From positions 941,380 through 1,005,379 of the forward strand of contig NZ_SJPX01000003.1 in the NCBI RefSeq assembly GCF_007860175.1: DNA of 64,000 nt, in the 5' to 3' direction. The stretch's first letter is position 1. Each line of letters opens with the position of its first letter. The translations under genes were made by a program, and so were the position numbers. This document shows positions 1-6,255 of the stretch, piece after piece. The DNA is from Rubripirellula reticaptiva (lineage in GTDB: Bacteria; Planctomycetota; Planctomycetia; Pirellulales; Pirellulaceae). The notes under the pieces were generated by a model that did not search any database, had not been told where the DNA came from, and saw only the letters and a program-made list of their open reading frames with translations.

Positions 1-1
1 G

Positions 2-1648
2 CAAGTCGAGCTTATTCTGCCTGGTTCAATCATCGAAGATTTGTCGTTCAGTGCCGCGGTGGTGATCACGGATGCCGATGCGACTTCGACGGTATGGGAC
101 TTCGGTGACGGGTCCGCTTTACAAACGACTAACACGCCGACGCATACTTTTGGCCGTGACGGGAATTTCACGATCACCGTGACTGTCACGGATGCTGATG
201 GTCAAATCGTTACGACATCACGCGAAGTGACGGTGAACCCCAGCAATGACCTTCCCGTACTGCCACCGATTGCGCCGGCGACTATTACTGAAACGTTTGC
301 ACTGACGTTGCCAACCTTCGCCATCGACCAGGATGGAGACGCGTTGTTCTACAACCTCTCTAGCGCTCCCGATGGCGTCACGATTGACGAATTCGGAGTG
401 CTCCACTGGACGCCGACCGCCGACCAAGGCCCCGCGACTTACACGTTCAATGTTGAAGTTGAGGATGATGGCGGTGGCGTGACTCGTCCTGTGACGATCA
501 CTGTTCTGGATACGGGTTCGATTTCCGGCGAATTATTTGTCGATTCCAATGGTAACGGACGCCGTGAAACAAGTGATGCTCCGCTACTCAGCCGCGTGGT
601 GATGATCGACGAAGGCAACGATGGTTCATTCGAGCAAACATTGATGGTGGACGACGAAGGCCGTTTCCAGTTCGCCAACTTGCCGATCGGACTTTACCGT
701 GTTGTTGCCGATCTCGGTGACGATCTTGGTGCGTCGACGCCGCAGTCTTTCCTGATAAATATGACGACCCCCGACGATGTTACGTTGACTCCGATGGGTG
801 TTAATGTTGACATCGATGGCGACGGAATTAGCAACCGCAACGAGCTCAATGCGCTTGCTGGACCGGATGCGAATGAAGACGGGGTCCTTGATTACTTGCA
901 AAGCAACGTGGCATCGATCGAGACGGTGGGTGGCCCGGTTACGTTCATCAGTTCACCGGGAACGACACTTGGTGATATCGCGGCAGAAGATGCGATTATT
1001 CACCAAACAATCAGTCGTGAATTTCCAATCGGTCGCCTCTCGTTTTCGGTAAACGGGCTCTCAGAAGGAGCGACTGCGACCGTTGAGATTCGGACACCAA
1101 CTGATGCTGCGATCAACTTGGTTTACACCTTGGACGATCGAATCAATCCGCTAGAACCGTTCTTTGCTGAGTATGGCGGCGAGTCCGACGAAACAGTCGA
1201 GTTGCTCTCCGATCGAATCCGCTTGACCGGCGATGATGGAGGTGACGGTGATTTGGACGGCAGCGTTAATGGCGAGCGGATGTTCTCGTTGCAACCCGCC
1301 ACGGTCGACTTGGTTTGGACCAACCCCGTCGAGTTTTCGGACGTCAGCGGTGACGGTCGAACGACGGCGCTAGACGCTCTGCTGATCATCAACGCGCTGC
1401 GTCGTAACAACGGAGAGTTCGACCTCGACGGACCACGCCCGCGTGACGCGCATTACCTCGACGTCAGTGGTGACGGACGAGTATCTGCGCACGACGCTTT
1501 GTTGGTGATCAATCAACTTCGACGCCAATCGTCATCTGAAGTCAGAAGCGGTGAATCCGAATCAGCTCAAAGTCTCGATTTACCAATTGCACCGCTGGCA
1601 GAAATTGACAAGGAAAAGAAAGATCCGCGTCATGGACGGCAATTCTGA
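2..1648 (+). CDS. Secreted multidomain protein, C-terminal part, with PKD, Ig-like and dockerin domains (5' partial)
   Basis: The frame is already open at base 2, so this is the last 548 residues of a larger protein that starts left of the window. In order I see a PKD domain (about residues 15-78, 'WDFGDG'), a cadherin/He_PIG-like Ig domain (about 90-165), an SdrD-B-like segment beginning 'GELFVDSNGNG' (about 175-255), a choice-of-anchor-like stretch (about 310-420), and two dockerin type I repeats (about 441-511) with the calcium-loop motifs 'DVSGDGRTTALDALL' and 'DVSGDGRVSAHDALL'. The tail after the dockerins is short and charged. Such architectures are typical of planctomycete surface or exported proteins, and dockerins usually bind cohesin partners. 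No enzymatic domain is visible in the part present. The domain calls are confident; the role is unknown. Confidence 0.88.
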   Translation, partial: QVELILPGSIIEDLSFSAAVVITDADATSTVWDFGDGSALQTTNTPTHTFGRDGNFTITVTVTDADGQIVTTSREVTVNPSNDLPVLPPIAPATITETFALTLPTFAIDQDGDALFYNLSSAPDGVTIDEFGVLHWTPTADQGPATYTFNVEVEDDGGGVTRPVTITVLDTGSISGELFVDSNGNGRRETSDAPLLSRVVMIDEGNDGSFEQTLMVDDEGRFQFANLPIGLYRVVADLGDDLGASTPQSFLINMTTPDDVTLTPMGVNVDIDGDGISNRNELNALAGPDANEDGVLDYLQSNVASIETVGGPVTFISSPGTTLGDIAAEDAIIHQTISREFPIGRLSFSVNGLSEGATATVEIRTPTDAAINLVYTLDDRINPLEPFFAEYGGESDETVELLSDRIRLTGDDGGDGDLDGSVNGERMFSLQPATVDLVWTNPVEFSDVSGDGRTTALDALLIINALRRNNGEFDLDGPRPRDAHYLDVSGDGRVSAHDALLVINQLRRQSSSEVRSGESESAQSLDLPIAPLAEIDKEKKDPRHGRQF

Positions 1649-1707
1649 GATTGCGTAAGGGGGGCTTTGTGAATTTTGAATCACCTTTCCCAGGTTTACT
1701 GAGGGGC

Positions 1708-1772
1708 TGTGACGCACGAGCACTGAAATCATTGGACATCGGGTCCTGACGCGTCTACAGTGATGCGTCACA
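1708..1772. promoter_or_regulatory. Candidate operator cluster (GACGC inverted repeats)
   Basis: Between the dockerin gene and the PEP-CTERM gene, TGTGACGCA (1708-1716) is matched by its exact inverse TGCGTCACA (1764-1772). The 8-bp palindrome GACGCGTC lies between them at 1748-1755, and TGATGCGTCA overlaps the second arm. The cluster ends 27 bases before the PEP-CTERM start. It could be a regulator binding site, but no regulator is identified. Confidence 0.25.
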
Positions 1773-1798
1773 ACCAAACAATCTGATCGGCAAGTAAA

Positions 1799-2359
1799 AT
1801 GCGTACCTTCTTAACTGCTTTTGTGTTGCTTGTCTGCTTGAATGTTTCGGCGACACAGGCTGCCGTTGTCGTTCAAATGCGTGAGATGGCTGGCGATGTG
1901 GTTTTCTCGTACGCAGGCAGTTTGGACCTAAGTGGGGTCGGCAATCCCGGGCTTTCGTTCAGTTTTGGCGGTATCACGCCATCCGGTGGAGATCTCAGTT
2001 TTGCATCCCCGAGCGGAACGGAGACGGAAATCTACAGCACTGCGATCGCTACATCCTCTGTGTTTGGTAGTGGGGGTAGAACACCTGGAAGCGTATTCCA
2101 GGGTGATCCTTTCAGTGTTTCCAGTTCGGCTATCACGATGCCGCGGAACTACATTAGCGGATCCCCGATCGTTGGCTCGTTCAGTTTTCAGGGTCAATCA
2201 TTTAGCAGCCTTGGTATCAACAGCCTTGCGGCGCCCTATGTTTGGACGGTCAATGGCAGCGGTGATTCGATCACACTAACCGCGGTGCCAGAACCTTCAT
2301 CGCTCGCGGCCTGTGTGTTGTTCCCGGTTTGGTATGCCGTCCGACGAAAGCGTCGGTAG
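1799..2359 (+). CDS. PEP-CTERM sorting domain protein
   Basis: This is a 186-residue exported protein. It has a clear signal peptide (about residues 1-22, ending 'ATQAA'), a low-complexity Ser/Gly/Phe-rich middle with no recognised fold, and a C-terminal PEP-CTERM tail ('VPEPSSL', then a hydrophobic segment and 'RRKRR'). In the exosortase system this tail is recognised and cleaved at the inner membrane during export to the surface, usually together with exopolysaccharide production. No exosortase gene is in the window; a polysaccharide exporter is, at 54.8-56.1 kb. The ATG start is fixed by the signal peptide; I see no strong ribosome binding site. The function of the body is unknown. Confidence 0.85.
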   Translation: MRTFLTAFVLLVCLNVSATQAAVVVQMREMAGDVVFSYAGSLDLSGVGNPGLSFSFGGITPSGGDLSFASPSGTETEIYSTAIATSSVFGSGGRTPGSVFQGDPFSVSSSAITMPRNYISGSPIVGSFSFQGQSFSSLGINSLAAPYVWTVNGSGDSITLTAVPEPSSLAACVLFPVWYAVRRKRR

Positions 2360-2445
2360 CATTCACACGGAACCCTTTCTTAAGTTTCGTGCCTTTGACG
2401 TGGTCTTGCTTCGCTGACGCATCGCTTGCTTCGATTCAGCGAAAC

Positions 2446-5304
2446 CTAGTTGGCGATGTCGACGAAGCCTTTGATAGTCAGTAGGGTAACGCCAAGGCCA
2501 CGTTGGTATTTCGGATAGATGATTTCTTCCGGGACTCGGAGGTTGTCGAAGAGCGCGTAGCTTGCGTTGCTCGATTTTTGAAGTTCGTTGCCCAACTGTT
2601 CGTCTCCGCTTAGATGGACCGAATAAGGGACGCCGCCCACCGCAGTACTCCATGCCGATTGGTCTTGATAGACAACGCTGGCTTTTTGAATCCATGGCGT
2701 GACGGAGTGGGTCTCTTCGCCACTTCCACTGCGAGTTCCAAATCCGATGGTTCGGTAAGTCAACGTTTGCGTCTCTCCCGGGCCGGCTGATCCCGTCAAT
2801 GTGGCTTCGCTCGTCGAGTCCTCGATCCAGCCATTTGCTTTCGCGGCCCTACGTAGTCCTGCTGCGATTTGTGGCGGAGCCTGAGGGTCAATCTTGATTC
2901 GGCTACCACGGACCAGCATTCGAATAGATTCAGGATCGACTTGTTTCATCATTTCAACCGCGTCTCGGTGCGGTACGCCAGCGACGCCAACAAGTGCCGA
3001 CTTGCCCTTGGATCCTCCCATCGTCGCTGCGACCAGCATCTTGGTGCCAAGCATTTGCTGGTGATGGATGTTGACGTCGTCGATGTACTTGCGCAGATCA
3101 GGTCTGCCAAAACTCGCATTGCGAGCGCTGTCGTACGCCCACGCGATCAACCCCAATCCGCTGCTGTACAACTGTGGCCCGGCAACCAGCCAACCACCAC
3201 CCAAATCCGCCAGCGGAGTGTCTCGTTTGACTTGAACACCACCGATGGGCAGCGTTTGAACTGGGTTGGTGCCGATCAAATCCCAGCGATAAATCTCCGA
3301 TCGGGTCGCCACCACCAACCGTTTGCCATCGTGACTGAAACATGCCGTTGTATCGCCACTGCCTTCTAAACTGCCTTGACCGGACAATTGTCCTGTTGCC
3401 GTTTCATAAACACCGACCGTGTTTGTTCCGCTCATCGCTGCGAAGTGTTGATGGTCGGTGTTGAGTTGAAAGTTACTCGATTGCAAATCGCCGACTTGAT
3501 AGATCACGCGACGTTCGTCCAGATCCCATAGCGACACCATTCCACCGTAGCCGAACAGCATTTGGTGATCGCCGATCAACTCGGCCCGAACAGGGTCACG
3601 GTTAAAACTGTTTTTCTTTTTCGGAATGTTGACGGTGAATTCGGGCACCGCAGTCGCTTGGCCAGCGTCGATGCGATAGAACGAAAGTTGGTGCGGTTCG
3701 CTCCACGTTCCACGGACACTCGCGACCACCGCGCGTCGCTGTTGCGGTGAATAAGTCACAAATCGTTGGTCAGGATAGAATTTCGGACCGGCCGACGATT
3801 TCTTTTGCGTCAAGCTAGCCCAATAAAGTTGGGAAAGCATTTTTGCGTCTCTCGAGCTCCACGAGGTATCGTGCGTCCCGACTGCGATCCATCCCTCGCT
3901 TCCTCCGATGGGAATAACCGATCCGACCGTATGTTTCGGTTCGATGGAAAACGCTGTGCCGCTTTGTGGCAAGGCGACCGTCTGCTGAGAAACGCGTGGG
4001 CCTAACGCAATTGTCAACGTCGACAAATCGGGACCGCTAGCGCCGCGGTTTGTCCCTGGGATCGACGTTCCGATCGAAGGACGACTTGGGGTTTCGGAAA
4101 TTAAACCTGCACCTGCCAGTTCGACCAAGGGTGGGCGGCGAGCAATCACAGGTGTTTCGCGAAGTAACTTCTTAAGCGGAGTGCTTAGTTGTTCGATCGC
4201 GACACGGATCTCGGTCTTGTCTTCCTTCAAGATGGTGACGTGCGTTTCATCGCGAGCCATGAAGCGGCCCATGATCTGCGAATCGCCGGTCGCGCTCGCC
4301 CACAGACGCCAATGCCCTTCGCCATTGGGATAACGAAGGTCATCTAGTTCAAACAGTTCGGTCTTTTTACCCCAAGTTCCTGCGTCGTATTCAATCAGCG
4401 CGCCTACCACTCGGACTTCTTTGACGACGCCGTCATACCAAGTCGAACTAACGCGAGCTTGAATTTGATCGTCGACGCGAATGGGCACCGCTCCATCAAT
4501 CTTGTTCAGCTCGCTGGTGATCGGTGTTTTTGCAAGCAGCGTTCGCAGCGATCCGTGCAAGCTGGCGATCGGCATCGTGACATCGCTGCCATCGGTTTTG
4601 CGAATCGTGACATCCGTTTCCGTTCGTGAAATGAATCTTGCTTCGACTTGGAACTTTTCGCTGGCGTCTTTCCAGATCTGCCAGTGCCCTTCGCCATTGG
4701 CAAAGCGGATATCTTCTAACTTGAAGGATCCGGTGCTTGGACTGGATCGACCCACGTTGTATTCAACCGTTGCTTTGTCGTTCGAAAACGACTTGACTGT
4801 ACCGGGATACCATTTTTTCCAAGACTGCACTTCCACTTGATCACCAGCGCGGACGGGGGCCACGATGTCGGCGGTGACGGGGGTCTTGGCAAGCAGTGCA
4901 CGAATTGTCGGGTGCAAACCGGCAATTGGCACCGTTGCTTCGTTGCCATCAGCCTTGCGAATCGTGACGTCCGTTTTTGTCCGCGAAATGTACCGTGCTT
5001 CAACGCGAAACTTGCCTGTTGCGTCCTTCCAAACCGTCCAATGCCCTTCATTGTTGGGGAAACGCATTTTCGTGACGTCGAACTCAGACGACTTTTCACC
5101 GAACGACGATGTGTATTTCACCATCGCTTTGCCAGCGGCATAGCTTTCAACGACGCCGGGATACCAAGTTGAAAACGACAGGACCTCGATCTGATCGCCG
5201 GCCCGAACCGGATCGATGTCTTCTTGCGCGTGGACAGGTGAACTCGACAAAAGCATCATCATCAGCAGCGTCATGATGGCCCATCGCAAACCGAACTTAA
5301 TCAC
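2446..5304 (-). CDS. Secreted protein with three SHD1 (SLA1 homology) repeats and a beta-propeller-like region
   Basis: About 952 residues. A signal peptide (hydrophobic run ending 'SSSPVHAQ') is followed by three tandem modules of roughly 115 residues each. Each module pairs a Tudor/SH3-like segment ('DQIEVLSFSTWYPGVV', 'DQVEVQSWKKWYPGTV', 'DQIQARVSSTWYDGVV') with an SHD1-type segment ('GHWTVWKDATGKFRVEARYI' and relatives). Planctomycetes are rich in SHD1 proteins, and SHD1 is usually taken as a protein-binding fold. From about residue 440 to 750 there are WD40-like repeats ('TACFSHDGKRLVVATRSEIY'), then a C-terminal domain of unknown type. I prefer the GTG at 5304, which follows a GGGGGG run and gives a standard signal peptide, over the TTG at 5316. 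It converges with the PEP-CTERM gene. Likely extracytoplasmic; no catalytic motif seen. Confidence 0.85.
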   Translation of the reverse strand: MIKFGLRWAIMTLLMMMLLSSSPVHAQEDIDPVRAGDQIEVLSFSTWYPGVVESYAAGKAMVKYTSSFGEKSSEFDVTKMRFPNNEGHWTVWKDATGKFRVEARYISRTKTDVTIRKADGNEATVPIAGLHPTIRALLAKTPVTADIVAPVRAGDQVEVQSWKKWYPGTVKSFSNDKATVEYNVGRSSPSTGSFKLEDIRFANGEGHWQIWKDASEKFQVEARFISRTETDVTIRKTDGSDVTMPIASLHGSLRTLLAKTPITSELNKIDGAVPIRVDDQIQARVSSTWYDGVVKEVRVVGALIEYDAGTWGKKTELFELDDLRYPNGEGHWRLWASATGDSQIMGRFMARDETHVTILKEDKTEIRVAIEQLSTPLKKLLRETPVIARRPPLVELAGAGLISETPSRPSIGTSIPGTNRGASGPDLSTLTIALGPRVSQQTVALPQSGTAFSIEPKHTVGSVIPIGGSEGWIAVGTHDTSWSSRDAKMLSQLYWASLTQKKSSAGPKFYPDQRFVTYSPQQRRAVVASVRGTWSEPHQLSFYRIDAGQATAVPEFTVNIPKKKNSFNRDPVRAELIGDHQMLFGYGGMVSLWDLDERRVIYQVGDLQSSNFQLNTDHQHFAAMSGTNTVGVYETATGQLSGQGSLEGSGDTTACFSHDGKRLVVATRSEIYRWDLIGTNPVQTLPIGGVQVKRDTPLADLGGGWLVAGPQLYSSGLGLIAWAYDSARNASFGRPDLRKYIDDVNIHHQQMLGTKMLVAATMGGSKGKSALVGVAGVPHRDAVEMMKQVDPESIRMLVRGSRIKIDPQAPPQIAAGLRRAAKANGWIEDSTSEATLTGSAGPGETQTLTYRTIGFGTRSGSGEETHSVTPWIQKASVVYQDQSAWSTAVGGVPYSVHLSGDEQLGNELQKSSNASYALFDNLRVPEEIIYPKYQRGLGVTLLTIKGFVDIAN

Positions 5305-5467
5305 TACACCCCCCAAAAAAAACGGTCCTCACAGTTTGAGGCATTATGACCGATTCTACGGCGATCCGCGTGTATGGGCGAACTTGTGTCGACTGAATCA
5401 AGCGACAGTCGCGTGGGTTCATTTGCACCGCTTGCAAATGGGGTTAGCAGTTTGACGTCGTTACGAA

Positions 5468-5501
5468 AAAAGGGTGCTCGGCATAAACCGGGCACCCTTT
5501 C
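5468..5501 (-). terminator. Rho-independent terminator of the RRM gene
   Basis: A 13-bp stem (AAAGGGTGCTCGG pairing with CCGGGCACCCTTT, one G-U pair) encloses a 6-base loop. On the minus strand it is followed by a run of T residues. It lies about 50 bases past the stop codon of the RNA-binding protein gene, so it most likely ends that transcript. Confidence 0.85.
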
Positions 5502-5549
5502 GTTATTCAGTGTTTGACTGATTTCTTTAGCTTCGTAGCTGTGTTCGGC

Positions 5550-5972
5550 TTAGTAGCGATCGCCACCGCGTCCGCCGCCACCACCACCGCCACCGTAGCC
5601 GCCGCGATCGCCACCACGGCCACCGCCACCGCCACCGCCGCCACCACCGTAACCGCCACGACCACCGCCGCCACCGCCGTAACCGCCGCGTCCGCCGCCA
5701 CCACCACCGCCGCCGCCACGATCTTCGCGTGGACGAGCTTCGTTAACGGTCAACGAGCGACCGTCGTGTTCTTTTTCGTGCAGGCCACTGATCGCCGCTT
5801 GAGCTTCCTCGTCGGTGCCCATTTCAACAAAACCAAAACCTTTACTTCGACCAGTGTCACGATCTGTGATGACCTGAGCACTATCGACTGTCCCGAACTG
5901 AGCAAACAACTCTTCGAGGTCGGAGCTTGAGACATTAAAGCTCAAGTTTCCGCAATACAATTTCCTTCCCAA
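5550..5972 (-). CDS. Glycine-rich RNA-binding protein (single RRM)
   Basis: A 140-residue protein with one RNA recognition motif at about residues 3-78. RNP2 ('LYCGNLSF') and RNP1 ('KGFGFVEM') are both intact, and a Gly/Arg/Tyr-rich tail made of GGYGGGGGG-type units runs from about 88 to the end, closing with 'GGDRY'. This matches the small glycine-rich RRM proteins of cyanobacteria and planctomycetes, which bind single-stranded RNA and in some species respond to cold; the role here is inferred. The start is a TTG preceded by AGGAG six bases upstream, which fits the family N terminus 'GRKLYCGNLSF'. The gene is monocistronic, with its own terminator at 5468-5501. Confidence 0.93.
   Translation of the reverse strand: MGRKLYCGNLSFNVSSSDLEELFAQFGTVDSAQVITDRDTGRSKGFGFVEMGTDEEAQAAISGLHEKEHDGRSLTVNEARPREDRGGGGGGGGGRGGYGGGGGGRGGYGGGGGGGGGGRGGDRGGYGGGGGGGGRGGDRY
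5560..5715. repeat. CCGCCACCACC-type low-complexity tract
   Basis: Repeated CCGCCA/CCACCG triplets encode the glycine-rich tail of the RRM protein on the minus strand. Interruptions encode RGGYGG units. The tract is prone to slippage, so length variation between strains would be expected. Confidence 0.8.
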
Positions 5973-6255
5973 CGCTAACTCCTAGGCAAGGATTCACGAC
6001 CCGTCGTTTACTTTCCGGGCCAAAAAGAAAGAGGCCAGCTTGGAGACCTACCAAGTGGGACGAACGAAAAGGGAACGGGTGTCGCGGTGGAACCGATGAG
6101 GGATCCAGGCGACAGTTTCAAAATCGACGAACCAACCATCGGAAATGTTACCCGATTGCAGGCTGGCGAACAGCCCAAACTCCGATACCTGCCAAAACCA
6201 ACTCAAAATTCATTTTTTTCGGCTTCAGGACATAAAGCTCAAGTGATTTGCGACT
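5973..6255. other. Intergenic region between divergent RRM and uvrA-like genes
   Basis: About 283 bases with no convincing gene. On the minus strand it holds the AGGAG ribosome binding site of the RRM gene (5979-5983, complement). Farther upstream there is a small hairpin (CTTGG, 7-base loop, CCAAG, near 6047-6063) that may lie in the RRM mRNA leader. The true start of the uvrA-like gene is uncertain, so its leader may extend to 6363. No clear -35/-10 pair was found. Confidence 0.5.

Noticed and set aside
2410-2443. Inverted repeat TTCGCTGA/TCAGCGAA between the convergent PEP-CTERM and SHD1 genes
   Set aside because: The loop is 18 bases and there is no T-run on either strand, so I do not call it a terminator.
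5514-5930. Plus-strand Ala/Thr-rich frame opposite the RRM gene
   Set aside because: It is the complement of the glycine-rich tract; the minus strand has intact RNP motifs, a ribosome binding site and a terminator.
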